Shown: positions 8,550-16,688, numbered from the stretch's first letter. The stretch: DNA of 64,000 nt from Alphaproteobacteria bacterium (GCA_020443295.1 JAGRIJ010000049.1:1-64000); one strand, 5' to 3'. The notes: generated by a model not told the origin, from the letters alone. Numbers and translations: made by a program.

Positions 8550-9440
8550 ATGATCCGCCCGACCATACGACAGCTTGCATACCTGATCGCCCTGCAGGAC
8601 GAAAAATCCTTCAGTGCCGCCGCCGAAATATGCCATGTGACTCAATCGACCTTAAGCGCCGGGATCAAAGAACTCGAAACAGTTCTGGGCCAGCGTCTCG
8701 TCAACCGCCGCGGCCGCAAATCGACCCTCACCGCCTTTGGCGCTGAAGTCGCCGCACGCGCTCGCATCATTCTGAACGAAACCGACTCCCTGATGGCCCG
8801 CGCAAAAAAGATGGGCGCCCCGATGACCGGGATTTTCAGGCTCGGCGTTATCCCGACGATAGCCCCCTACCTCCTGCCTGAGATTCTGCCCCTCCTGCAT
8901 AAAGAGTTCCCCGACCTTGAACTCCAGCTCCACGAAGACCTCAGCGAACGCCTCCTCGCCCGGTTGGATCAGGGACGCCTTGACGCCGTGCTCATGGCCT
9001 TTCCATATGAAACGCCGGGGCTGGAGCAGAAAATTCTTTTCGAGGAAGCCTTCCTCCTTGCCTCCCCGAAAACCCGAAAACTGCCCCGGACGTTAACGGT
9101 AAAGGATCTCAGGCCCGACGATCTCCTGCTCCTTGAAGACGGACACTGTCTGCGAGACCACGCCTTGAGCGCCTGCAAGCTGCCCGCACAGAAAACCCGC
9201 AAGACCTTCAGCGCAACCAGCCTTTCCACCCTGATCCAGATGGTCGAAAACGGCTTCGGCGTAACTCTCCTGCCCGAAATGGCCGTAAAAACTGGGGGAA
9301 TAACCCAAAAAACCCGCCTGACCCGCTTTAAAAACCCCGTCCCGACACGCGAAATCGGCCTCGCCTGGGCAAAAAACAGCCCGCAGGAGGAAAACATCCG
9401 TATTCTGGCGAAGACATTGAAAAAGAAGACCGGAAAATGA
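8550..9440 (+). CDS. oxyR: LysR-family peroxide sensor OxyR
   Basis: The 296-residue protein has an N-terminal winged helix-turn-helix (residues about 3-60, RQLAYLIALQDEKSFSAAAE) and a periplasmic-binding-like effector domain. GHCLRDHALSAC places Cys200 and Cys209 nine residues apart, corresponding to the redox pair Cys199/Cys208 of E. coli OxyR. These cysteines distinguish it from generic LysR regulators. It is transcribed away from ahpC, its expected main target. No good Shine-Dalgarno sequence is obvious before the ATG. Confidence 0.94.
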   Translation: MIRPTIRQLAYLIALQDEKSFSAAAEICHVTQSTLSAGIKELETVLGQRLVNRRGRKSTLTAFGAEVAARARIILNETDSLMARAKKMGAPMTGIFRLGVIPTIAPYLLPEILPLLHKEFPDLELQLHEDLSERLLARLDQGRLDAVLMAFPYETPGLEQKILFEEAFLLASPKTRKLPRTLTVKDLRPDDLLLLEDGHCLRDHALSACKLPAQKTRKTFSATSLSTLIQMVENGFGVTLLPEMAVKTGGITQKTRLTRFKNPVPTREIGLAWAKNSPQEENIRILAKTLKKKTGK

Positions 9441-9444
9441 TATC

Positions 9445-9474
9445 TGGCAAAATCCGCCCGCTCATCCTATAATA
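9445..9474 (+). promoter_or_regulatory. Possible promoter for the 9599 gene
   Basis: A perfect TATAAT lies at 9469-9474. CTGGCA, four matches to TTGACA, is 18 bases upstream. It follows the oxyR stop and would give a leader of about 115 bases for the next gene. Confidence 0.35.
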
Positions 9475-9598
9475 TTGGAAAAAATGTGGGAACAACAGGA
9501 TACACGGATTCCTGAAAAAGATTCCCGAAAACAACAATGGGAAACAAATATCCCGAACAGGTATAAAAGATTTAATGTGATAAAAGACGGACAAAAAA

Positions 9599-10054
9599 AT
9601 GAGCGAACAGACAAGACTGACAAAAAACGGCTTACCTTTGGAGCAGTTCCGGGGGATACAGGAGCAATTCTTCATTCTGGCCCTTAGAAAAGAGGAACCC
9701 GAACTGGCAATCACGATGTCTCCCGACCTGTTCAATGATGTATCGGGTTTCTGCGAAACCCTTCGCACAGCCATGAGTCAGGAATTCGATGGATCGGCGG
9801 AAGCGGTCGATACATTTAAAGCGGCAATGAAAACGCGCTCAGCTCTTCTTGGAGACCCGCGTGTCAGTCGTAACGGAGACCTCCGCGATATGCTGAAATT
9901 CGTTGTGGCACAGGACGGCCGCGGAAACCCCGAAAAGTCACTGGACCTGACCAGACAACTTCACGCTGACGGGCTTAACCCGTTTTATGCCGGCGAGGAA
10001 CGACCAAAAGAAGCGGAGATGGCAGCCGAAGGAGCAATGCCCCTTTTCGAATAA
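9599..10054 (+). CDS. Hypothetical protein (151 aa)
   Basis: I do not recognise a family. The protein is soluble and acidic, with no signal peptide. It contains a probable helical segment around residues 15-35 (LEQFRGIQEQFFILALRKEE) and ends in an acidic tail. It stands alone between oxyR and the convergent sensor operon. A weak ribosome-binding site (GGAC) precedes the ATG. Codon usage resembles neighbouring real genes, and the only long competing frames are on the other strand. Confidence 0.6.
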   Translation: MSEQTRLTKNGLPLEQFRGIQEQFFILALRKEEPELAITMSPDLFNDVSGFCETLRTAMSQEFDGSAEAVDTFKAAMKTRSALLGDPRVSRNGDLRDMLKFVVAQDGRGNPEKSLDLTRQLHADGLNPFYAGEERPKEAEMAAEGAMPLFE

Positions 10055-10059
10055 CCCTG

Positions 10060-10671
10060 CTATTCAGAAGTGTCAGGCGGGGGAGGCAACATACCCTCGT
10101 CTCCCGCGCGATCTGAGTCCGCTTCCGGCCTGTTTAAAGAGCTTCCCTCATCTGAAGGGTCCATGAATTTTTTAATTCGGTCGGTCTGGTATTCTTTCAA
10201 CATTTCACCGTGTTTTTCGCGCCATTGTCCGTCCGCATGCTTGCCCGATGACTTACCGAAACCTTGGACCAGGCGCACAAACTTGTTCGCAAACCGCACC
10301 CTGTCCTCCTGAGACAGGTTCGGATTCTGAACGATCCTCTTCATCGTCGCAAAGCGGTGATCCATCAGCTTCAAAAGGCTGCCTTTCATATTCTCGACGG
10401 CGGTATCGTAAGCCCCCTCGTCAAGCACAGGCTTGTTGATCGCATCGACCAGCCCGTCCTTCGCCCCCTTCATCTCCCGAACCATCGGCCAGAAATCCTT
10501 TCGCCCCTCCATAAAGGCTGCGCGAACCGTTTCCTGCCCTTGGGGGGACAGCCCCTCCTCGAACTGCGCGGACCATTTCTGGCGGTGAAAATGATGTCCC
10601 AGCACCAGGCCCCCGAGCAACAAGTTGACCAAAAGCGAAAGCGTAAAAATCACCTTCATTTTCCGGCTCAT
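10060..10671 (-). CDS. Membrane-anchored periplasmic CnrX/Spy-like sensor (heavy-metal-resistance family)
   Basis: This 203-residue protein has one N-terminal membrane segment (residues about 7-25, VIFTLSLLVNLLLGGLVLG) followed by a charged helical periplasmic domain rich in His, Met and Lys. The arrangement HHFHRQKW just outside the membrane, then LSPQGQETVRAAF and long amphipathic helices, resembles the periplasmic metal-sensor group that includes CnrX, CzcE-type and Spy/CpxP proteins. Its ATG overlaps the stop of the upstream gene as ATGA, which indicates translational coupling. With the sigma factor two genes upstream, it probably senses a periplasmic signal. The ligand is unknown. Confidence 0.68.
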   Translation of the reverse strand: MSRKMKVIFTLSLLVNLLLGGLVLGHHFHRQKWSAQFEEGLSPQGQETVRAAFMEGRKDFWPMVREMKGAKDGLVDAINKPVLDEGAYDTAVENMKGSLLKLMDHRFATMKRIVQNPNLSQEDRVRFANKFVRLVQGFGKSSGKHADGQWREKHGEMLKEYQTDRIKKFMDPSDEGSSLNRPEADSDRAGDEGMLPPPPDTSE

Positions 10672-11033
10672 GACAATCCCTCCATATCCATAACGTCCAG
10701 CACGACAACGCCGAACGGCGCATCGTCTTCCTCCGCGGCGCCAAGACTGTCATCAAGCCCAGACGCACCGGCCGCAAACCCGGCCAGAAGAACCAGCGTC
10801 ATCACAAGCGCGGGTTGCGGCAAGGCAACCGACTCCCGGAAATCGTTCCACCAGTCCCGCAATCCGGAAAAAAGCCCGTCCGGCGCCCGCCCCGGCTTGG
10901 AGCGGCGCACGGCCCGCTCCTGCGGCAACCGCGTCGCCTCCGCGATGATCCGCGACGCGAAATCCGGTGACGGTTCAGGTATTCGCCGCGCCTTCATGAT
11001 AGTCTCCAGTTCTTCTCCCATAATGCCCCTCAT
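10668..11033 (-). CDS. Small single-pass membrane protein, candidate anti-sigma factor
   Basis: The 121-residue protein has a cytoplasmic N-terminal part rich in Arg and Pro, one membrane segment (about residues 72-91, PALVMTLVLLAGFAAGASGL) and a short acidic C-terminal tail. It starts inside the sigma-factor stop (ATGA) and ends inside the sensor's start (ATGA), so three proteins should be made in fixed proportion. Size, topology and position match CnrY-like anti-sigma factors, although I see no diagnostic zinc-binding anti-sigma motif. The role is inferred from context. Confidence 0.6.
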   Translation of the reverse strand: MRGIMGEELETIMKARRIPEPSPDFASRIIAEATRLPQERAVRRSKPGRAPDGLFSGLRDWWNDFRESVALPQPALVMTLVLLAGFAAGASGLDDSLGAAEEDDAPFGVVVLDVMDMEGLS

Positions 11034-11614
11034 CCGTATTTCTTGTGTTGCACGTCATAGCCCTGCCGTCCCAGTTCATCCCTCAAGGCGGCTTTCGCCC
11101 GCATCAGCAGGGATTCCAGTGCCTTCACCCCCACCCCGAGAATTTCCGCGGCCTCCTTGTTGCTGAACCCCTCGTAGAAACAGAGATTCAAAGCTTCCTT
11201 CTGCCGTTCCGGCAAGTTCTGGATCGCCCCTTCGAGGCTCTCCTGCAAACGCCTCTCCTCAAGCGCCTCAAGCGCTCCGGGCTGCCCGTCCCCAAGCGTA
11301 TCGGGAATCTCCGTCTGCGGCTTTCTCTTGCGTAGATGGTCCCGCGCCTGATTGGTCACCACCCTGTAAAACCACGTGGTAAACTTCGCTCCGGCATCCG
11401 GATTCCAGCTTTGCGGTTTTTTCCAGAGTTTTACAAACGCCTCCTGCACGATATCCTCGGCCTCTTCCTGTTGCCCGCACATCCTGAACGCGGCGGCATA
11501 GAACATGCGCGAATGGCGGTTTACAAGTTGCGCGAAAGCCTCATGGTCACCGTCGCTAATACGGGCCATCAGGCTTTCGTCGCTCAGATTTATATCGTCC
11601 GGTTCGCCCGCCAT
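11030..11614 (-). CDS. ECF-type RNA polymerase sigma factor
   Basis: The 194-residue protein has sigma region 2 (residues about 28-66, with EEAEDIVQEAFVKLWK and FTTWFYRVVTNQARDHLRK) and region 4 (about 134-181, LPERQKEALNLCFYEGFSNKEAAEIL). It lacks region 1 and most of region 3, as ECF factors do. It lies 34 bases after the EF-hand gene and overlaps the putative anti-sigma gene by four bases. It probably directs transcription of envelope or metal-response genes when the sensor releases it. It may also drive its own operon, but I did not identify the promoter. Confidence 0.93.
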   Translation of the reverse strand: MAGEPDDINLSDESLMARISDGDHEAFAQLVNRHSRMFYAAAFRMCGQQEEAEDIVQEAFVKLWKKPQSWNPDAGAKFTTWFYRVVTNQARDHLRKRKPQTEIPDTLGDGQPGALEALEERRLQESLEGAIQNLPERQKEALNLCFYEGFSNKEAAEILGVGVKALESLLMRAKAALRDELGRQGYDVQHKKYG

Positions 11615-11648
11615 GTAGCGTGTCGTCCGTTACTTTCAAAAATACCGC

Positions 11649-12011
11649 TTACTCGGAACTGTCTCCGCCATCGTCATCCGAACCCGGACCGCCCTGGCCA
11701 AAGCCTTCCTTCCTCATCTCTTTCTTTTCTTCCCACTTCTGGCGCTTGGCCTCCATGTGAGCCTTGATCTCCTCCTTGGTGACCTTTCCGTCCTTGTCGG
11801 CGTCTAACTCGTCGAAACGCTGGTCGTGGAAAGTGTCAAACTCCGCCTTTGTTATGGAGCCGTCACCGTCGGCATCCATCTTTTCGAACATCTTCTCCAT
11901 CATTTTACCGTGATGTCCGCCCTTGGCGTGCTTCCCGCCCCCGCCTTCGGCAAGAACCGGAGAAGCGGCAAAAGCAAACGCTAAAGTACCGAGAACTAGA
12001 TATTTTTTCAT
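11649..12011 (-). CDS. Secreted EF-hand calcium-binding protein
   Basis: A signal peptide (cleavage near VLA-EG, residue 21) is followed by a Gly/His/Lys linker. Two canonical EF-hand loops come next: DADGDGSITKAE (from Asp46) and DADKDGKVTKEE (from Asp70). Each has acidic or neutral residues at positions 1, 3, 5 and 12. The tail is charged and ends in an Asp/Gly-rich stretch. It is the first gene of the sigma-factor operon, so calcium or another divalent ion may be part of the signal. It could alternatively be a regulated target gene. It is 120 residues long. Confidence 0.85.
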   Translation of the reverse strand: MKKYLVLGTLAFAFAASPVLAEGGGGKHAKGGHHGKMMEKMFEKMDADGDGSITKAEFDTFHDQRFDELDADKDGKVTKEEIKAHMEAKRQKWEEKKEMRKEGFGQGGPGSDDDGGDSSE

Positions 12012-12153
12012 AAGTCGATCCCTTTCTTAAAAATGATCGTTTGTTAATAGTCATACGCAGCCCCGACTGGAATCCTGCGTAAAAAAATGACGAGAAGATC
12101 ATACACGAAAAGCGCACAGACCAAGGATACTTGTTGAAACGAAAAGAAAAGCC

Positions 12154-13425
12154 CTACCCGTTGCGAAGATCAATCACCACCCGTGACACGCCGGGTTTTT
12201 CGCTTTCGAACTTCGCCGCCTGTAGAATTTTGCTGCTTTTCTTGAGATCAAGTACGATTTGGGCCCCCCCGCCGGGCAGTCTTTCGACGCGAAACCCCTT
12301 GACCACGGAAAGCGCATGGAACTGGGGGCCGTCCCCGGCTGCCCACTGCGCACCTTCAAAATCTATAATCACGGCGTTCCGCCCTTGATCCAGCCGAGCC
12401 TCGAACCGGACATCGCCTCGAACCTCAAGAACTACCCGCGTTCGTCCCGAATGTTCCCCGGCGCGCATCCGCAAGATTTCCGCGTTCTGACCGTTAACGC
12501 CGGTAAAGACTCTCTCATCCTCCGCGCTGAGCGGTTTGAGCTTGACCGGCATGAAAGCAGGCTTCGGCATTGGCTTGCGGGGACTCGGACCGCGATCAAT
12601 AACGCCCCCACCGTCTGGTTGGGACCCTGAAGGAACCTCAGGCTTATGCCCGGGAATAACGGCGGATACAAGGCCCGCCGCAGGCTCAACCACGGCAACG
12701 GTTTCCGGGTTCCCCGTTTCCCCTGAAACCGAAGGCTTGCGCACGGGCATGACAGGCGCTTCCGCATGAACGGACACAGGCCGGAGTAAAGTGTCATCTC
12801 CATTACGACGCGCGGGAATAGGCGCCGGACCAGAATATCCCGGCTTACGTCCGGGAATAACAGCGCCCGCCGCTTCATAGATCACGTCCGGCTGCAATGA
12901 AGGCTGGGACGCAGAGGGGCCTGCCCCTTCCCCCGAAGCCGGCTCGATCTCGGAAACGGCTTGCGCGACAGGGGGTGTGGAAAACCCCTTCCCCAAATCG
13001 CCTGCCTCAATTTTCACGATACGAAACGTCTTGTCGTTTTTCTCGTCAAGGTCAGGGTCGAAATGGGGCGCCAGCGCACTGGATTTCGTCTTACGCGATG
13101 TATCGACGTTGCTGCGCGCCTGCATATGCGCTTTTGTCGGATCGAAATCCTGCGATGCCTGCGCGACGTTGACATTACCGTCCGCCTCCAGAAGCGCCTC
13201 CGGCGAAACCTCTGACTTGCCCCGCTTATCGAGTATGCCCTTCACGTCCGCCAGAACCGATGGAGAGGAGTCGGTCGTAACAGATTTGGAAGAAAGACCA
13301 CCTCCGGCACCCTGACCATGCCCGGCAGACATCGTCTGGCAACCGCCAAGAAACAGCAGACACAGGAAAAACCCCGATAACAATGACCGGGACAGAAGGA
13401 ATCGAACAAGCGGCGTCGCGCGCAT
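12154..13425 (-). CDS. AMIN-domain lipoprotein with repetitive proline-rich middle
   Basis: This 423-residue protein begins with a lipoprotein leader ending LGGC (Cys about residue 29). Its central region is low in complexity. It contains variants of one short motif, including VIPGRKPGYSGP, VMPVRKPSVSG and VIPGHKPEVPSG. The last 100 residues (RTRVVLEVRGDVRFEARLD to VSRVVIDLRNG) form an AMIN-like beta domain. AMIN domains localise amidases and secretins to the septum or cell pole by binding peptidoglycan. No catalytic domain is present, so this is probably a structural or targeting factor. No strong ribosome-binding site is visible. Confidence 0.72.
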   Translation of the reverse strand: MRATPLVRFLLSRSLLSGFFLCLLFLGGCQTMSAGHGQGAGGGLSSKSVTTDSSPSVLADVKGILDKRGKSEVSPEALLEADGNVNVAQASQDFDPTKAHMQARSNVDTSRKTKSSALAPHFDPDLDEKNDKTFRIVKIEAGDLGKGFSTPPVAQAVSEIEPASGEGAGPSASQPSLQPDVIYEAAGAVIPGRKPGYSGPAPIPARRNGDDTLLRPVSVHAEAPVMPVRKPSVSGETGNPETVAVVEPAAGLVSAVIPGHKPEVPSGSQPDGGGVIDRGPSPRKPMPKPAFMPVKLKPLSAEDERVFTGVNGQNAEILRMRAGEHSGRTRVVLEVRGDVRFEARLDQGRNAVIIDFEGAQWAAGDGPQFHALSVVKGFRVERLPGGGAQIVLDLKKSSKILQAAKFESEKPGVSRVVIDLRNG

Positions 13426-13524
13426 ATCTTTTTAAGCAGTAAGCAGTGAGTGTCCAAAAAGACTAAGAATATAACGGCTTCCGGTCAATCCGGGCACGCC
13501 GTCAATTGCCTCTTATCCACACGC

Positions 13525-13540
13525 ACGATCATATGATCGT
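13525..13540. promoter_or_regulatory. 16-bp perfect palindrome in a divergent intergenic region
   Basis: The sequence ACGATCATATGATCGT is its own reverse complement. It lies between the AMIN lipoprotein gene (minus strand) and the first duplicated membrane gene (plus strand). A dimeric regulator could bind it and control both, but no regulator is known. Confidence 0.4.
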
Positions 13541-13594
13541 CGCCCGGAACACAAAAAGCATTCCATGAAATGCGCTTCGGTGTAAATTGACGGC

Positions 13595-14182
13595 ATGACC
13601 GCAAAAAAAATCTGGTTTCCCAAAGGAGAACTCAAGGACGGGCTGACCGGCGCCCTTGAAATCGCATGTTTTCTGAAACAGGGTGTAAATCGCTTCCAGA
13701 ATACCCCCGAAGCCGCCATGCGCTCGTTCTGGATTCTCCTTGCCAGCTACGCCCTGAATATCAGCGCGATGATCCTTATCCACGATCAGTTCAAAGAGGA
13801 ACGCCCCCTCCCTCCCGTCGGGATGCTGATCCTTTACGATGCCCAGCGCTTTATGGTCGTTCAGGCCCTGTTCATTCTGGCCCTCTACGGCCTGTGCAAA
13901 TGGTGGGACCGCAAAAGCGACTTCCCTCGCGTCTTGGGAGGCCAGAACTGGCTTCAGGTTATCCCGCTAGCAATCTTGTCCCCTCTGCACCTCATGGTCT
14001 GGGCCGGCTGGCACGATATCGAGGTCGCGGCCATGCTGGAGTTTCCCTTTCTTGTGTATTTTGTAGCGATGTCGGCCTTTTTCATTTCAAGAGCCGCGAA
14101 AATCCCGGTCTTCGTAACCGCCTACCTCGCGATCATGGCCTACATGGTGGATCAGATCAGCCTGATGATAATGCTGAACTAA
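13595..14182 (+). CDS. Multi-pass membrane protein of unknown function (paralogue 1)
   Basis: The 195-residue protein has about five predicted membrane segments: about 43-62, 88-104, 118-139, 145-165 and 171-194. I do not recognise a family with confidence, although a Yip1-like fold would be a reasonable candidate. It shares the opening KIWFPKxExKxGLTGALE, a central NWLQVIP, and the end IDQ/VDQ-x-x-LM with the next gene, so they are tandem duplicates. The shared flank upstream includes GTGTAAATT before the ATG. The function is unknown. Confidence 0.78.
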   Translation: MTAKKIWFPKGELKDGLTGALEIACFLKQGVNRFQNTPEAAMRSFWILLASYALNISAMILIHDQFKEERPLPPVGMLILYDAQRFMVVQALFILALYGLCKWWDRKSDFPRVLGGQNWLQVIPLAILSPLHLMVWAGWHDIEVAAMLEFPFLVYFVAMSAFFISRAAKIPVFVTAYLAIMAYMVDQISLMIMLN

Positions 14183-14267
14183 AAAACGCGAAGACTCCCT
14201 GTTCGAAAAACCGCGCCCCGCTACAAAAAAGCGTTCCTTGCAACTCCGGAGCGTGTAAATTAAAGGA

Positions 14268-14852
14268 ATGACGGCGTCTAAAATATGGTTCCCAAAAAAC
14301 GAGTTCAAAGAAGGGCTGACCGGTGCCCTTGAACTCGCGTGTTTCCTCGAAAAGGGCGTAAAACGGATCCCCAACACCCTCGAAACGGCTATGCGCTCGT
14401 TCTGGATTGTTCTGTTCAGTCATTCGGTAAACATTTTCGTGATCGCCATCATGAAGGGCGAAATCGAAAGCCTGCATAACGTGCCGCTTGGCGTATTGTT
14501 GTACAATGACACGATCCGCATGGTCTTTATCAACGTTCTCTTTATCCTGATACTGTATTGGCTCTGCAAGCGACTGGAAAAAATGGATTTCTTTCCGCAG
14601 CTTATCTGCGGCATGAACTGGCTTCAGGTGATTCCGTTAATAACCCGGACCCCCCTCTACTGGATGGTGACAAGCGGTTACCATAAAATGGAGGAAGCCT
14701 CGCAACTGGAATTAACGCTTCTCGCTTACTCCTTGCTTGTCAATGCTTTTTTCATTTCCAGATGCCTGAAAATTTCGATCTTTGGTGCAACCTATCTCAT
14801 CATCATGATGTTCATGATCGACCAGACGACTTTTCTGATGGTGTTGTATTAG
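14268..14852 (+). CDS. Multi-pass membrane protein of unknown function (paralogue 2)
   Basis: This 194-residue protein is the tandem copy of the preceding one, with the same length, membrane topology, LTGALELACFLEKGVKR start and NWLQVIPLITRTP middle. Its final 41 bases overlap the end of the wecA-like gene on the opposite strand. The overlap means the two transcripts would be antisense to each other at their 3' ends. Function is unknown; the copies have diverged substantially but have kept hydrophobic pattern and key motifs, which suggests both are maintained. Confidence 0.78.
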   Translation: MTASKIWFPKNEFKEGLTGALELACFLEKGVKRIPNTLETAMRSFWIVLFSHSVNIFVIAIMKGEIESLHNVPLGVLLYNDTIRMVFINVLFILILYWLCKRLEKMDFFPQLICGMNWLQVIPLITRTPLYWMVTSGYHKMEEASQLELTLLAYSLLVNAFFISRCLKISIFGATYLIIMMFMIDQTTFLMVLY

Positions 14853-15954
14853 AAGGCGCTAGGCTCCCCTCTTCAGTCCCGTCTTTTCCGCGCATCCGCT
14901 TGACAAGCCTCACATACCGACCCGGCCTGTACGATAGCGCCATGTGCGAAAACAACAGCGCGATCCAGATATAGGCCAGCACGAACTGCGGAATGCCTAG
15001 AACGATCCCCAAATAGCCAAAGCCCCCCATAAACGCGACGATCCCAAGCATAGCCGCCGTCGTTTGCCCCGGCGTAAACCCGGCATCGAGAAAATGATGG
15101 TGCAGGTGTCCCCGGTCCGCCGTGAACGGATGCTTGCCCTCGCGAACCCGGCGGTAGAACTGCGCACACTCGTCAAACACCGGCAGACCGATAATCCACG
15201 CCACCGAGATCGGCAACATCGTTGGCCCCGGAAACTCGGCAATCTTGATCGCATACCACCCCATCAGCAACCCCAGACACAAACTCCCCGCATCCCCGAG
15301 GAACAGCGAAGCCCTTTTCCGCAGGGGCGTTCTCATATTGTGTAGTAAAAACCCGGCCATCCCACCGGCAACGATCATCAGCCCCGGCAAAAGCACGATA
15401 TTCTCCCGCGCCACACAAGCCGCGATAAACCATAAAAAGGCGAGCAGCCCGATCCCCCCGGCCAGCCCGTCCACCCCGTCGATCAGGTTCATCCCGTTGA
15501 TGAACAGGACCATGGCGACAATCGAGAACGGAATGGAAAAGATATCCAGCCATATCCCGCCGAACCCGAACAGATCGCCCAGCGTCCCGATCTGCGCCCC
15601 GCCCGGAATAACCACCACGCACGCCGCCACGATCTGCGCCCCGAATTTGATCCATGGCTGGATCGGCTTGTAATCGTCCGCCGCCCCGACCGCCATCAGC
15701 AGCGCCAGCGCCTCGATCAGCGGCCAGTGCGTCCCGCCCGCAAAACCGGAAAAAACGAAGATCAGGACAAAAACCGGAAAAACGACCAGCCCCCCGATCG
15801 GCGGGACCGCATGGTCATGAACCTTCCTTCCCCCCGGCGCATCCACGAACCCTGCGCGCACGGATAACTTTATCGCCAGCGGAATCCCCCCCGCCACAAG
15901 AACGAAGGATAATAACGCCGCGATCAGGGAAAATATGGTAACGGAATCGCCCAT
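14812..15954 (-). CDS. WecA/MraY-family undecaprenyl-phosphate sugar-1-phosphate transferase
   Basis: This integral membrane enzyme class transfers a sugar phosphate, often GlcNAc-1-phosphate, from a UDP-sugar to undecaprenyl phosphate, starting O-antigen, teichoic-acid or capsule synthesis. The 380-residue protein has about ten membrane segments and the family's cytoplasmic motifs: NLIDGVDGLAGG, FLGDAGSLCLGLLMGW with the catalytic Asp-rich loop, and DRGHLHHHFLDAG, the C-terminal HxHH motif typical of WecA/TagO. It stands apart from the sugar-nucleotide genes at 31-38 kb. The sugar donor cannot be told from sequence. The C-terminal 25 residues are polar and lie beyond the last membrane segment. 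Confidence 0.88.
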   Translation of the reverse strand: MGDSVTIFSLIAALLSFVLVAGGIPLAIKLSVRAGFVDAPGGRKVHDHAVPPIGGLVVFPVFVLIFVFSGFAGGTHWPLIEALALLMAVGAADDYKPIQPWIKFGAQIVAACVVVIPGGAQIGTLGDLFGFGGIWLDIFSIPFSIVAMVLFINGMNLIDGVDGLAGGIGLLAFLWFIAACVARENIVLLPGLMIVAGGMAGFLLHNMRTPLRKRASLFLGDAGSLCLGLLMGWYAIKIAEFPGPTMLPISVAWIIGLPVFDECAQFYRRVREGKHPFTADRGHLHHHFLDAGFTPGQTTAAMLGIVAFMGGFGYLGIVLGIPQFVLAYIWIALLFSHMALSYRPGRYVRLVKRMRGKDGTEEGSLAPSNTTPSEKSSGRS

Positions 15955-16061
15955 TCCGATCTCTAAACAAAACGATCTTATTCAGGCGTCCGAGACTAGC
16001 ACAGGAAGAACGCTCATGCGCGGAAAAAAGTTATTGAATCGCTGATGTAACCCGGAACGAA

Positions 16062-16085
16062 AACCCGGATAAAAATATCCGGGTT
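16062..16085 (-). terminator. Terminator after the Flp pilin gene
   Basis: AACCCGGATA (16062-16071) and TATCCGGGTT (16076-16085) pair over ten bases with a four-base loop. On the minus strand the stem is followed by TTT-CG-TT, a weak T tract. It is placed to end the pilin transcript. Confidence 0.7.
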
Positions 16086-16109
16086 AAGTAAATTTATAAA
16101 TAACAGTAA

Positions 16110-16277
16110 CTAAGAGGTGAAAAGTCCGATTAAACCTTCATAAAGACCCGTAACATCTTCACCGATAAGATAAACCACGACGACAATAGCAATGGAAATA
16201 CCCGTGGCGATCAGGCTGTATTCGATCGCCGTACTGCCCTCGTCGCAAGAAAAGTACCGCTTCATAAAATCACGCAT
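16110..16277 (-). CDS. Flp-type pilin subunit
   Basis: The 55-residue protein begins MRDFMKRYFSCDEGSTAIEYSL and is followed by a hydrophobic helix. GSTAIEYSL is the signature Flp/Fap pilin cleavage site, and it supplies the conserved Glu and Tyr five and six residues into the mature helix. Flp pilins are processed by prepilin peptidase TadV/CpaA and assembled by the Tad system for surface attachment. No tad or cpa genes are in this window. I chose ATG 16277 over an upstream frame extending to 16403, whose translation looks unlike a pilin leader. No strong ribosome-binding site is visible before either ATG. Confidence 0.88.
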   Translation of the reverse strand: MRDFMKRYFSCDEGSTAIEYSLIATGISIAIVVVVYLIGEDVTGLYEGLIGLFTS

Positions 16278-16415
16278 GGCTGGAATCCGTCTTTTTCTGT
16301 CTCCACAGCTTTCATCATGAAAGAAAAACAGTAAGATTTCGTAAACAATTACAAAAACACAAAAAAACAGGACGAAAATCCTAAATCTACTTGCGATTTC
16401 CATAAGATAGCCTCT

Positions 16416-16687
16416 TTAATCCCACCAAGCCGCAACGGCATGCATTCCATCGGGTAAATCAATCTTCTCTGCTCTCGAAAAATCATCGACCCAAACATCG
16501 TCAGGCGCATAAAGCTCACCAAGCTATTCCGTAATCTCTTCGGGTGTTGCAGATGTAACAAAAAAAACAGTTTCTGAGAACGGCCATTCCTCACCGCCGT
16601 CATACTGAGTCACCATAATCCGAACATCCGCAACATCGTCCCTCTCAAGTATGGTTTTCAGCTCTTTAAACGAACCATCACAGCACT
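16416..16687 (-). pseudogene. Remnant of a small unknown gene, internal stop and no start codon
   Basis: Directly after the mnmC stop, the same frame continues open with protein-like sequence: ECCDGSFKELKTILERDD, VRIMVTQYDGGEEWPF, then ETVFFVTSATPEEITE. A TAG (16524-16526 forward) follows, and then LGELYAPDDVWVDDF and MHAVAAWWD to a TAA. The residue pattern is convincing on both sides of the TAG, and no good start codon exists. I read it as a decayed gene. The family is not recognised. Confidence 0.5.
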
Positions 16688-16688
16688 C

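Noticed and set aside
8409-8645. N-terminal extension of AhpC
   Set aside because: AAGGAG sits before the ATG at 8408, where the family's start lies. The extension would run through the promoter region and into oxyR.
10264-11166. 300-codon plus-strand frame opposite the sensor and sigma genes
   Set aside because: It is antisense to three coupled genes with known motifs. Its translation has no domain and a skewed composition.
16349-16603. 84-codon frame on the minus strand upstream of the pilin
   Set aside because: Another frame of the same strand reads far more like protein, with a single stop. This one looks like a shadow of the decayed gene.
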